19,101 nucleotides of DNA from Burkholderiaceae bacterium (GTDB lineage: Bacteria > Pseudomonadota > Gammaproteobacteria > Burkholderiales > Burkholderiaceae_C), in the NCBI GenBank assembly GCA_025458585.1, contig JALOSD010000072.1, positions 1-19,101 of the forward strand, written 5' to 3'. How positions within the stretch are numbered: position 1 is the first letter of the stretch; every line of letters starts with the position of its first letter. Positions 1 to 6,956 of the stretch are shown one piece after another. The notes under the pieces are model-generated. The model was not told the origin of the DNA. It did no database searches and worked only from the letters and a program-made list of their open reading frames with translations. Both the position numbers and the translations under genes were made by a program.

Positions 1-1706
1 GGGCGGCGCAGGCCGGTAGTGCGCTTGGCCAGCAGCGGCTCGAGCGCGATGCCATCGATGAGGTCAACCGGGTCGAGCACGTTGCCCTCGCTCTTGCTCA
101 TCTTGCGCCCCTGCGCGTCGCGCACGAGGCCGTGGATGTAGACGTGGCGGAACGGAACCCGTCCGGTGAAGTGCGTGGTCATCATGATCATCCGGGCGAC
201 CCAGAAGAAGATGATGTCGAAGCCTGTGACGAGCACGGTCGAGGGCAGGAACAGGTCCTGCTCGACGGTCTTCGCCGGCCAGCCGAGCGTCGAGAACGGC
301 ACCAGCGCCGACGAGTACCACGTGTCGAGCACGTCGGGGTCGCGCTGCAGCGGCCCGGCGTAGCCGTCGTCGGTGGCCTTGGCGCGCGCCTCGTCCTCGC
401 TGCGCGCGACGTAGACCTGGCCGTCGATGCCGTACCAGGCCGGAATCTGGTGCCCCCACCACAGCTGCCGCGAGATGCACCAGTCCTGGATGTTGACCAT
501 CCACTGGTTGTAGGTGCTGACCCACTGCTCGGGCACGAACGTGACCTGGCCCGAGGCCACCGCGTCGATCGCCTGCTGCGCGATGCTCTTGCCGTTCGCG
601 CCGGGCTTGGTGGTGGCGACGAACCACTGGTCGGTCAGCATCGGCTCGACCACCTGCCCGGTGCGCGCGCAGCGCGGCACCATCAGGCGGTGCTTCTTCG
701 TCTCGACGAGCAGGCCCAGCGCGTCGAGGTCGGCGACGACCTTCTTGCGCGCGACGAAGCGGTCCAGCCCGCGATAGGGCGCCGGCGCATGGTCGTTGAC
801 CTTCGCGTCGAGCGACAGGATGCCGAGGATCGGCAGGCCATGGCGCTGGCCCACCGCGTAGTCGTTCGCGTCGTGCGCCGGCGTGACCTTGACCACGCCG
901 GTGCCGAACTCGCGGTCGACGTAGGCGTCGGCGATCACCGGGATCTCGCGGTCGCAAAGCGGCAGGCGCACCGTCTTGCCGACGAACGCGGCGTAGCGCT
1001 CGTCGTCGGGGTGCACCATCACGGCGGTGTCGCCGAGCATCGTCTCGGGGCGCGTCGTGGCCACGACCAGCGAGCCGCTGCCGTCCGCCAGCGGGTAGGC
1101 GATGTGCCACAGGAAGCCGTCCTCCTCCTCGCTCTCGACCTCGAGGTCGGAGACGGCCGACATCAGCACCGGGTCCCAGTTGACGAGCCGCTTGCCGCGG
1201 TAGATCAGGCCTTCCTCGTACAGGCGCACGAAGGTCTCGGTGACGACGGTCGAGAGCTTCTCGTCCATCGTGAAGTACTCGCGCGACCAGTCGACGCTGT
1301 CGCCGAGGCGGCGCATCTGGTTCGTGATCGTCGAGCCGCTTTGCTGCTTCCACGCCCACACGCGCTCGGTGAACGCGGCGCGGCCGAGGTCGTGGCGGCT
1401 CCTGCCTTCGTCCTGCAACTGGCGCTCGACGACGATCTGGGTCGCGATGCCGGCGTGGTCGGTGCCGGGCAGCCACAGCGCGTTGAAGCCGCGCATGCGG
1501 TGGTAGCGGGTCAGCGCGTCCATGATCGTCTGGTTGAACGCGTGGCCCATGTGCAGCGTGCCGGTGACGTTCGGCGGCGGCAGCTGGATGCAGAACGACG
1601 GCTTCGCGGGGTCGAGCGTCGGCGCGCCGATGCCGGCGGTATCCCAGGCGGCGCTCCAGCGCGCCTCGATGGCGGCCGGGTCGAAGGACTTGGCGAGTTC
1701 GGTCAT
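1..1706 (-). CDS. valS: Valyl-tRNA synthetase (ValS), N-terminal part, cut by window edge
   Basis: Class I aminoacyl-tRNA synthetase that charges tRNA-Val with valine in the cytoplasm, using ATP. The minus-strand frame opens at ATG 1706 (MTELAKSFDP) and stays open to base 1, giving 568 codons; a complete ValS is about 900-960 residues, so the anticodon-binding and C-terminal coiled-coil parts lie outside the window. The N-terminal PPPNVTGTLHMGHA segment carries the HIGH signature as HMGH. The connective editing domain includes TTRPETMLGD and GTGVVKVTPAHD. WCISRQLWWGHQIPAW follows, and the KMSKS loop reads exactly KMSKS (codons at 90-104) followed by GNVLDPVDLI. No strong Shine-Dalgarno sequence precedes the ATG, but no other start fits the family's N-terminus. 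The frame is intact. Identification is secure from these motifs. Confidence 0.97.
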   Translation of the reverse strand, partial: MTELAKSFDPAAIEARWSAAWDTAGIGAPTLDPAKPSFCIQLPPPNVTGTLHMGHAFNQTIMDALTRYHRMRGFNALWLPGTDHAGIATQIVVERQLQDEGRSRHDLGRAAFTERVWAWKQQSGSTITNQMRRLGDSVDWSREYFTMDEKLSTVVTETFVRLYEEGLIYRGKRLVNWDPVLMSAVSDLEVESEEEDGFLWHIAYPLADGSGSLVVATTRPETMLGDTAVMVHPDDERYAAFVGKTVRLPLCDREIPVIADAYVDREFGTGVVKVTPAHDANDYAVGQRHGLPILGILSLDAKVNDHAPAPYRGLDRFVARKKVVADLDALGLLVETKKHRLMVPRCARTGQVVEPMLTDQWFVATTKPGANGKSIAQQAIDAVASGQVTFVPEQWVSTYNQWMVNIQDWCISRQLWWGHQIPAWYGIDGQVYVARSEDEARAKATDDGYAGPLQRDPDVLDTWYSSALVPFSTLGWPAKTVEQDLFLPSTVLVTGFDIIFFWVARMIMMTTHFTGRVPFRHVYIHGLVRDAQGRKMSKSEGNVLDPVDLIDGIALEPLLAKRTTGLRR

Positions 1707-1908
1707 GATCGAAGGGGGCGAGCGGACCTCGGGGCACGGGGCGGTTGCGCCCGCTCGTAGACCCATAGCCCAATGGGCCGCAGAGCCGACGTTGGCGGCG
1801 ACAGCGCCCGAAACTACGAGATGCTACGTCACACGCCAACCCCGCCCCGCGCGCGGGCAGGTCGGGCCTACGCGCTGTCGCTGATGGATCGACGCGGCCC
1901 GGTGTGTC

Positions 1909-1930
1909 GGGGCGGCGCGCATGCCGCCCC
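1909..1930 (-). terminator. GC-rich stem-loop downstream of the secreted-protein gene
   Basis: A perfect 8-bp stem (GGGGCGGC / GCCGCCCC) with a 6-nt loop lies 11 bp beyond the stop codon of the minus-strand gene ending at 1942. There is no T-run after it on the minus strand, so it is at best a weak intrinsic terminator or a 3'-end-protecting hairpin. The rest of the 235-nt space between valS and this gene shows no RNA gene or ORF I can support; the valS promoter should lie there, but I see no convincing -35/-10 pair. Confidence 0.35.
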
Positions 1931-1941
1931 CGTCGATTGCA

Positions 1942-2751
1942 TCAGGGCATGGCAAAGAGCTTGGGGCCGCTGAGGGTGCCGGTCGTGACGCAAGAGTCGC
2001 CGACGGTGTCGCGAAGCACGTACTCGAACATGATCACATCGTCGATCCGGCGCAACGCCTTCACCTCGACGTTACCGGCGCGTCCTGTGTTGCAGGTGTA
2101 GGTCCCGCTACCCGATGCAAGCGCGCCTGCACGTTCCAGCGGAAGGCTGAAGCGGCACTCCGACGTCGTGTCTACGTCATCGCCGTATTGCAACTGCATT
2201 TCGTACATGTTGCCCTCCGCCGAAACCGTCAGCACGCCGGCGGTAAGGACCGAACCGTTGTCGCCGGGAGACTGGCAAGACGTCGATATCCCCGTGGTTG
2301 TGAAGAGCCAGAGCCCATCGAGCTTCAGCAGACCGTACGAGTAACGCTGAATAGTGATGGTGCCGGACTTGCCTTCATAGTTATAGGCGAACACGGCCGA
2401 GTTGTCGCCCGCGAACTGCACAGAGGCCGTGCCGACCTTCGTCACCGAGAAGTTGCCGGGGTTGTAGCCTGGGCCCGGAGGCGGGCCGGAGGAACGATAC
2501 AGGTTGCCCTCGAGCTTGTCGCCGCTCATCGGCCCGGCCAGTTGAAGGAACGTCGCCTTGCCGTCGTCGCCGTACAGGTACCACATCAGGAACATCAGCC
2601 CCTCCTGCTGGCCGATGTTGAAACCCATGCCGTTTAGCGACGGGTTCCACCACCAATCCGTGTAATCCTTCGTCGCGAAGGCAGTCGTGGGCAAGATCGC
2701 CACCAGGCCAGTGATCGCGAGGCGGCGAAGGACATTCAGAAATCGTTCCAT
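1942..2751 (-). CDS. Secreted protein of unknown function with YTDxWWNP-type N-terminus
   Basis: A 269-residue protein. Residues 1-26 form a clear Sec signal peptide (MERFLNVLRR, a hydrophobic core, then an AFA cleavage motif). The mature protein begins TKDYTDWWWNPSLNGMGFN and continues with MWYLYGDDGKATF. This resembles a widespread proteobacterial exported family with a 'YTDlWWNPaESGWGln...' opening, whose function I do not know. The rest looks like beta-rich, Gly/Ser/Thr-rich repeats with a few late cysteines, consistent with a periplasmic or exported fold. The start at 2751 is chosen because it gives the signal peptide and has a GGGGG stretch just upstream. The frame is open further, to 2889, but that extension runs through the terminator and the tRNA fragment and is not a real N-terminus. 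Before the element inserted, this gene lay downstream of tRNA-Thr on the same strand. Confidence 0.85.
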   Translation of the reverse strand: MERFLNVLRRLAITGLVAILPTTAFATKDYTDWWWNPSLNGMGFNIGQQEGLMFLMWYLYGDDGKATFLQLAGPMSGDKLEGNLYRSSGPPPGPGYNPGNFSVTKVGTASVQFAGDNSAVFAYNYEGKSGTITIQRYSYGLLKLDGLWLFTTTGISTSCQSPGDNGSVLTAGVLTVSAEGNMYEMQLQYGDDVDTTSECRFSLPLERAGALASGSGTYTCNTGRAGNVEVKALRRIDDVIMFEYVLRDTVGDSCVTTGTLSGPKLFAMP

Positions 2752-2799
2752 GAAAACCCCCGCGGTCTGATCTGTGTCAACGATCCGCGCCGTCGAACG

Positions 2800-2826
2800 A
2801 AAAAGGCCGCCCCGAGGGGCGGCCTT
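2800..2826 (-). terminator. Intrinsic terminator, originally of tRNA-Thr
   Basis: On the minus strand a 10-bp stem (AAGGCCGCCC / GGGCGGCCTT, loop CGAG) is followed by TTTTT (complement of 2800-2804). It lies about 25 bp beyond the 3' end of the tRNA fragment at 2851. It was probably the terminator of the intact tRNA-Thr gene before insertion and is now separated from the promoter by the whole 9.2-kb element. Confidence 0.85.
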
Positions 2827-2850
2827 CTTGCTCGTCGTGAGGGCGAGACT

Positions 2851-2902
2851 TGGTGCCGGTGAAGAGAATCGAACTCCCGACCTTCGCATTACGAATGCGC
2901 TG
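2851..2902 (-). repeat. attL: orphan 3' fragment of tRNA-Thr
   Basis: Fifty-two bases identical to 12088-12139, covering the encoded CCA end, acceptor 3' strand, T arm, variable loop and anticodon arm of tRNA-Thr(CGT). The identity stops after CGCTG: here AGCCCGG follows instead of the D arm. It cannot encode a tRNA because the 5' half is missing. It marks the left junction of the element. Confidence 0.93.
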
Positions 2903-3030
2903 AGCCCGGCATTCGTCGTCGTTGATTAGCACGGGGCCTTGATCTGAAAGTCTCGTAAAATCAACAACCTACAGCAGTCGGGCGGGGATTCGTGCGTTGA
3001 TCGACATACGGCGCGATTCGTCGAATCTGT

Positions 3031-3062
3031 TTACACAGTGATTACACGGCTCGACCGTGTAA
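3031..3062 (+). promoter_or_regulatory. Left candidate integrase arm-site cluster upstream of int
   Basis: Three copies of an 8-bp unit close to TTACACRG: 3031-3038 (+), 3042-3049 (+, starting 11 bp later, one helical turn) and 3055-3062 (-). The last two form a perfect inverted repeat with a 5-nt spacer. The 19-bp stretch 3032-3050 recurs with 17/19 identity at 11991-12009 near the other end. Position inside both ends and helical phasing suggest arm-type sites bound by the integrase N-terminal domain, with possible autoregulation because int starts 24 bp away. The rest of 2903-3086 holds a 7-bp inverted repeat (2921-2927 / 2959-2965) and GATTCG-t-CGAATC (3015-3027), but no clear promoter. 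Confidence 0.6.
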
Positions 3063-3086
3063 GCGCGACCGGTAAGGATACTTGTC

Positions 3087-4424
3087 ATGAGGACGAAGCT
3101 TACAGCAGGCCGCGTCGCCGGCTTCACGTGCGACGTGACGAAGGCGCAGGCGTTCCTGTGGGACAGCGAAGCCAAGGGGCTCGGCCTGCGCGTCACACGC
3201 AACGGCGCGCGCGCCTATGTGTTTCAGGCGCGGCTGCGCAGCGGCGACGCGGTGCGCATGACGATCGGCACGCCACAGGCGTGGTCGATCGATGCCGCGC
3301 GTGAGCGCGCCCGCGAGTTGCAGCGCATCATCGACGTCGGGCGTGATCCGCGCGAGGTGCAGGCCGAGGCAGCGGCAGCGGACGCGGCAGCGCGCGCCGA
3401 GCGCGAGGCGCACACGCTCACCGTCGCCGACGCGTGGGCCGTCTACATGCGCGAGGGCAAGCCCAAGCGCAAGGACGCGTGGAAACCGCGCTACGTCGCT
3501 GACCTGCACGCTGCGGCGTCGCCGGGCGGCAAGCCGAAGGCGCGAGGCGAGGGCACGACGAAGCCCGGGCACCTGTGGCCGCTCATGGGCCGGCCACTGC
3601 GCGACATCACGCAGGACGTCGTGCGCGACTGGTACCGCGAGGAATCGGAGCGCGGCAAGCAGCAGGCCGCGCGCGCCGTCGCGATGCTGAGCGGCTTCCT
3701 GTCGTGGTGCGGCACGCGCCGCGAGTACCGCGAACTCGTCGACACGCATGCGGCGCGCGCGAGCGAACTGCGCGACGTGCTGCCAGCCGCACGTCGTCGC
3801 ACCGATGCGCTGGAGCCCGATCAGGTGCGCGCGTGGTGGGCGGGCACGGAGAAGCTGGCCGCGCGCAACCGCACGGCGGCGCTGTACCTGCGCGCGCTGC
3901 TGCTGACGGGCGCACGCCGTGAGGAGATGGCCGCGCTCAAGTGGGCCGACGTCGACTTCCGCTGGCGGCGCGTGACGATCGCCGACAAGATCGACGCGAC
4001 GCGCACCGTGCCGCTGACGCCCTACCTCTCGTGGATGTTGTCGACGCTGCCACGGCTGCGGCGCGACGACGGCACGCTCGTGCCCTACGTGTTCGGGAAC
4101 CTACGCAGCAAGACCGAGCGCATCGCCGAGCCGCGCGGCCCGCACGAGGACGTGCTCGCCGATGCCGGCCTGCCTCACGTGTCGATCCACGGGCTGCGTC
4201 GCTCGTTCGCGCTGCTGGGCGAGGCAGCCGGCGCACCCGCTGGTGCCATCGCGCAGATCATGGGCCACCGCCCCAGCGGCGTCCACGAGGGCTACAAGCC
4301 GCGCAGCGTCGACCAGCTACGCGAGCACCTGACGCGCGTCGAGGCGTTCGTGCTCGCGCGCGCCGGCGTCGAGTTCGACGCTGACAAGGCGCGGCCCGGC
4401 GCGCTTGAGGTCGTGCACGGCTGA
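3087..4424 (+). CDS. int: P4-type tyrosine integrase
   Basis: Site-specific recombinase that would integrate and excise the element at tRNA-Thr. It has 445 residues, normal for the family. Residues 1-90 resemble the DUF4102/Arm-DNA-bind_3 domain of P4-like integrases (LWDSEAKGLGLRVTRNGARAYVFQ, followed by an AREKA-like helix). Residues about 110-235 form the SAM-like core-binding domain. The catalytic domain shows R277 in TGARREEM, a probable hairpin Lys301, H368 and R371 in HGLRRSF, H394 in IMGHRP, and nucleophile Y403 in EGYKPRS, so the active site is complete. ATG 3087 is preceded by TAAGGA at 8-nt spacing. It sits directly inside attL with candidate arm sites just upstream and a good terminator after it, so it is probably a separate transcription unit from the operon that follows. 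Confidence 0.95.
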   Translation: MRTKLTAGRVAGFTCDVTKAQAFLWDSEAKGLGLRVTRNGARAYVFQARLRSGDAVRMTIGTPQAWSIDAARERARELQRIIDVGRDPREVQAEAAAADAAARAEREAHTLTVADAWAVYMREGKPKRKDAWKPRYVADLHAAASPGGKPKARGEGTTKPGHLWPLMGRPLRDITQDVVRDWYREESERGKQQAARAVAMLSGFLSWCGTRREYRELVDTHAARASELRDVLPAARRRTDALEPDQVRAWWAGTEKLAARNRTAALYLRALLLTGARREEMAALKWADVDFRWRRVTIADKIDATRTVPLTPYLSWMLSTLPRLRRDDGTLVPYVFGNLRSKTERIAEPRGPHEDVLADAGLPHVSIHGLRRSFALLGEAAGAPAGAIAQIMGHRPSGVHEGYKPRSVDQLREHLTRVEAFVLARAGVEFDADKARPGALEVVHG

Positions 4425-4523
4425 CGCGCTGCGCGCTGTTCGACACCGTGACCGACATCAACATCTAAGACATCATGTGGTCGCAGATTTTCTCGCGTTG
4501 ACAACGGGTTAGCGTTGATGCGG

Positions 4524-4550
4524 ACGGCCCTTCGGGGCCGTTTCTCGTTT
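4524..4550 (+). terminator. Intrinsic terminator after int
   Basis: ACGGCCC-TTCG-GGGCCGT, a perfect 7-bp stem closed by the very stable UUCG tetraloop, followed by the T-rich tail TTCTCGTTTT. It lies about 100 bp beyond the int stop and separates the integrase from the operon starting at 4626. The remainder of 4425-4625 shows no gene. A TTGACA at 4498-4503 has no -10 partner at normal spacing. Confidence 0.85.
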
Positions 4551-4625
4551 TCGTTGTCGTGCCTCCTTGACGATTCGTTGCGCTGTTCAGAAGCGCATCT
4601 CGTTCAACGAACCCAAGGATTCAGG

Positions 4626-4985
4626 ATGACGACCACGCAACAACCCCGGCCGCGCACGCGTTTCCGGCCGCTCCCCGACAAGTCTGCCGAGCAGGTCGAA
4701 GCCGAGCGCGTCGCGCGTCGCACACGCGAGCGCCAACGCGTCGAGCATGCGCTGTCCGCGCTGCCGCCGCTTGAGTACGAGCGCCGCACTGTCGTGTCCA
4801 CGGCCGAGGCGGCGATCTACCTCAACCGCAAGACGCAGACCTTGAGGCTGTGGGCGTGCACCGAGGAAGGACCGATTCGCCCGGTGCGCGTGAATGGCCG
4901 CTTGCTCTGGCGCGTCGCCGATCTGCGGCAGTTGCTCGGCATCGAGCGCAAGACCGACACGCCGCGAGTGACGGAGGCGGCATGA
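4626..4985 (+). CDS. AlpA/MerR-like helix-turn-helix protein (possible excisionase or regulator)
   Basis: A 119-residue protein. The N-terminal 55 residues are basic and probably disordered (MTTTQQPRPRTRFRPLPD and a charged helix). Residues about 58-110 look like a winged HTH of the excisionase/AlpA/HTH_17 type: VSTAEAAIYLNRKTQTLRLW is the HTH, and GPIRPVRVNGRLLWRVADL gives the wing and closing strand before RQLLGIE. Proteins of this type in integrative elements act as Xis or as activators of the integrase or replication genes; which applies here cannot be told. The start at 4626 has AAGGA upstream at good spacing. A longer in-frame start at 4515 is rejected because it runs through the int terminator. 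It overlaps the next gene by 4 bp (ATGA), so translation is probably coupled. Confidence 0.75.
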   Translation: MTTTQQPRPRTRFRPLPDKSAEQVEAERVARRTRERQRVEHALSALPPLEYERRTVVSTAEAAIYLNRKTQTLRLWACTEEGPIRPVRVNGRLLWRVADLRQLLGIERKTDTPRVTEAA

Positions 4986-5206
4986 CCGTCGCCGCGCCGT
5001 TCGTCGATGTCGATCGAGCAGACCGCGCGCTGCGTCGCGTGTCGCTGAGCCTCGACGCGCTTGCCGTGTACCTCGACGCCGTGGCGGGCACGGTGCCCGA
5101 CCAGCAGGCGCTCGCCGACGTGCTCGCGATGCTCGCCAGCGAAGCACGTGCGGGCCGCCGTGCGCTGCGCAGCGACGCGCCAGCAGGAGATGCCGATGCA
5201 GCGTGA
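4982..5206 (+). CDS. Small hypothetical protein in the replication operon
   Basis: A 74-residue, Ala/Arg/Asp-rich, mostly helical protein (begins MTVAAPFVDVDRADRALRR) with no recognisable domain, signal peptide or membrane segment. GGAGG at 4973-4977 precedes the ATG, which overlaps the upstream stop codon as ATGA. Its 3' end overlaps the following gene's start by 11 bp. Tight packing and good translation signals support a real gene. No function can be assigned. Confidence 0.6.
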   Translation: MTVAAPFVDVDRADRALRRVSLSLDALAVYLDAVAGTVPDQQALADVLAMLASEARAGRRALRSDAPAGDADAA

Positions 5207-5462
5207 TCCCGGAAAGGACGACGCCTCAGCAGCGGCAACCACTGAGGCGTCAGGAGGGCGGAAGGAGGACCAGATCGTAGCCGGCGACGACGCCGCCTGC
5301 AAGCGTCGGGCCAACCTGATCGCGCACGCCGCGCTCGCGGGCATCGTCGTCACGCCGCAGGCCGATGGCTCGTTTCTCCTTCGGCGCTGGAGCCTCAGCC
5401 GCGAAGTCGGCGACGTCGACGAGTTGGAGCAGGCGCTGCGCTTGCAGGGAGTGCGCCTGTGA
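5196..5462 (+). CDS. Small hypothetical protein in the replication operon
   Basis: An 88-residue protein beginning MQRDPGKDDASAAATTEASG. The acidic, low-complexity first third is probably disordered. The second half (RRANLIAHAALAGIVV, then GSFLLRRWSLSREV) could form a helix plus a short beta hairpin. I do not recognise the family. ATG 5196 is chosen over the in-frame ATG at 5190 because AGGAG (5185-5189) touches the latter but stands 6 nt from the former. Its stop overlaps the GTG of the CHC2 gene as GTGA, indicating coupled translation with the primase-like protein. Confidence 0.6.
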   Translation: MQRDPGKDDASAAATTEASGGRKEDQIVAGDDAACKRRANLIAHAALAGIVVTPQADGSFLLRRWSLSREVGDVDELEQALRLQGVRL

Positions 5463-5878
5463 CCGCTGACGCACTACTCGGCCGGCTCGACAAGGTGCGC
5501 GCGCGTGGTCGCGGCCAGTGGTCGGCGCGCTGCCCGGCGCACGAAGATCGCGGCCCCAGCCTGTCGATCCGCGAGCTCGACGACGGGCGCGTCCTGCTGC
5601 ACTGCTTCGGCGGCTGCAACGTGCACGCGATCGTCGCCGCTGTCGGGCTCGACATCGCCGACCTATTCCCGCCGCGCGACACGACACCCGGCGCCGGCGC
5701 GCAGCGCGAACGTCGTCCATTCAGCGCACAGCAGCTGCTCGACCTCGCCGCGTTCGAGTCGTCGATCGTCGTGCTCGTCACGGCTGATCTGGTCGCCGGG
5801 CGCGACGCTGATCGCGGGCGACTGATCGAAGCCGCCGCGCGGCTGCAACGCATAGCGGAGGTTGCCCGTGGCGTTTGA
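5459..5878 (+). CDS. CHC2 zinc-finger (primase-like) protein without catalytic domain
   Basis: A 139-residue protein. C25-P-A-H28 ... H48-C49-F-G-G-C53 matches the CHC2 zinc finger that DnaG and phage primases use to recognise the priming site (ligands C25, H28, C49, C53). VHAIVAAVGLDIADLF follows, as in many phage CHC2 proteins. There is no TOPRIM or other primase catalytic domain in the remaining 80 residues, and none in the next gene. It probably acts in replication initiation of the element together with the RepA-like ATPase, either as a template-recognition factor or by recruiting host primase. GTG start overlaps the preceding stop (GTGA); the following gene starts 11 bp before this one's stop. 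The zinc-finger identification is firm; the role is inferred from family and context. Confidence 0.82.
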   Translation: MTADALLGRLDKVRARGRGQWSARCPAHEDRGPSLSIRELDDGRVLLHCFGGCNVHAIVAAVGLDIADLFPPRDTTPGAGAQRERRPFSAQQLLDLAAFESSIVVLVTADLVAGRDADRGRLIEAAARLQRIAEVARGV

Positions 5879-6956
5879 CCTTGTGCAAGAGATGCAGGCG
5901 ATCGCCGACAAGGTGCACGACGCGGCCAACGGCAGCGCGCTCGCGCCGCCCGTGCGTCAGCTGCAGTACGTCACGGGCGACCAGATCGACGCGGGCGACC
6001 GCGTGTTCGATGACGAGCTGGTGGAGGGGCTGCTGACGCGGCACGGCATCTCGGTCATCTACGGCGACTCGAACAGCGGCAAGACGTTCCTCGCGATCGA
6101 CATCGCCGCCGCGATCGCGCAGGGCATTCAGTGGATGGGTCGACACACGAATGCCGGGATCGTGCTGTACCTCGCCACCGAGGCTTGCGAGTCGGTCGAG
6201 CTGCGCGTGGCCGCCTACAAGCGCGAATTCGACGCGCAGCTGGGCACGCTGGTCGTCGTCCAGAGCCCGATCAACCTGTTCAACGCCGCCGCCGACGTGG
6301 ACGCGGTGGTCGCGCTGGCGCGTCGCGTCGAGTCAGACATCGGCGAAAAGGTCGCGCTCGCCATCGGCGACACCCTCGCGACGATCTCGGCTGGCGCGAA
6401 CGAGAACAGCGGCGAGGACATGGGCGCGGTGATGCGCAACGCGCAGGCGATTCGCGCCGCCGTGGGCTGCGCGTTCATGTGGATCCACCACACGGGCAAG
6501 GACGCCGCCAAGGGGATGCGCGGCTGGTCGGGGATGCGCGCCGCGATCGACACCGAAATTGAGGTCACGGTAGACGACAAGGGCCAGCGGTGCGCCGAGG
6601 TGACGAAGCAGCGCGATCTGCCCGGCAAGGGCGAGCGCATCGGCTTCCGGCTGTCGACCGTCGTGATGGGACGCAACGCGTGGGACAAGGAGCGCACCAC
6701 GTGCATCGTCGAGCCGACCGACGCGCCGCCGAGGCCGGTCAAGGTCAAGCGCCCGAGCGCGATTGCCGGTGCGATCGAGGTCGTTCTGCGCCAGAGCGGC
6801 GGGCGCATGAAGCGCAGCGACCTTCAAGGAATGCTCAGTAAGCCGCCTTACGCGTGGACGTTCGACAGCGTGCGCAACGAGGTCGGCAAGCTCATTCGCG
6901 ACAAGTGCCTGACCTACGACCTCGGCGAGGTTGTTCTGCCGAAGGAGGGTGCATGA
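5868..6956 (+). CDS. RepA-like hexameric AAA ATPase / replicative helicase
   Basis: A 362-residue RecA-fold ATPase of the AAA_25/RepA type, related to the hexameric helicase RepA of plasmid RSF1010 and to helicases beside phage CHC2 primases. Walker A is GDSNSGKT (residues 66-73), catalytic Glu is likely in ATEAC-E (about 105), Walker B is ALAIGD (163-168), and the sensor region is WIHHTGKD followed by RGWSGMRAAID (205-228). A small C-terminal winged-helix-like region (RQSGGRMKRSDLQGML onward) could bind DNA. GTG 5868 is chosen because GCGGAGG stands 6 nt upstream; an in-frame TTG at 5862 is too close to it. It probably unwinds the element's origin, which may be the repeat cluster immediately downstream. 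The stop overlaps the next ATG as ATGA. Confidence 0.88.
   Translation: MAFDLVQEMQAIADKVHDAANGSALAPPVRQLQYVTGDQIDAGDRVFDDELVEGLLTRHGISVIYGDSNSGKTFLAIDIAAAIAQGIQWMGRHTNAGIVLYLATEACESVELRVAAYKREFDAQLGTLVVVQSPINLFNAAADVDAVVALARRVESDIGEKVALAIGDTLATISAGANENSGEDMGAVMRNAQAIRAAVGCAFMWIHHTGKDAAKGMRGWSGMRAAIDTEIEVTVDDKGQRCAEVTKQRDLPGKGERIGFRLSTVVMGRNAWDKERTTCIVEPTDAPPRPVKVKRPSAIAGAIEVVLRQSGGRMKRSDLQGMLSKPPYAWTFDSVRNEVGKLIRDKCLTYDLGEVVLPKEGA

Noticed and set aside
132..1760. Long plus-strand open frame (542 codons)
   Set aside because: It is the antisense shadow of valS; the minus strand gives an unmistakable synthetase with HMGH and KMSKS motifs. The plus-strand product is low-complexity Arg/Val/Asp sequence typical of GC-rich shadows.
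64..1839. Minus-strand 591-codon open frame over valS
   Set aside because: Wrong frame on the same strand as valS; the true frame has no stop within the window.
4498..4503. TTGACA as a -35 box for the replication operon
   Set aside because: No -10-like hexamer at 15-19 bp, and the int terminator lies immediately downstream, so a start here would be terminated at once.
4515..4625. Longer start for the HTH protein
   Set aside because: The extension translates the terminator hairpin and lacks a ribosome binding site; ATG 4626 has AAGGA at good spacing.
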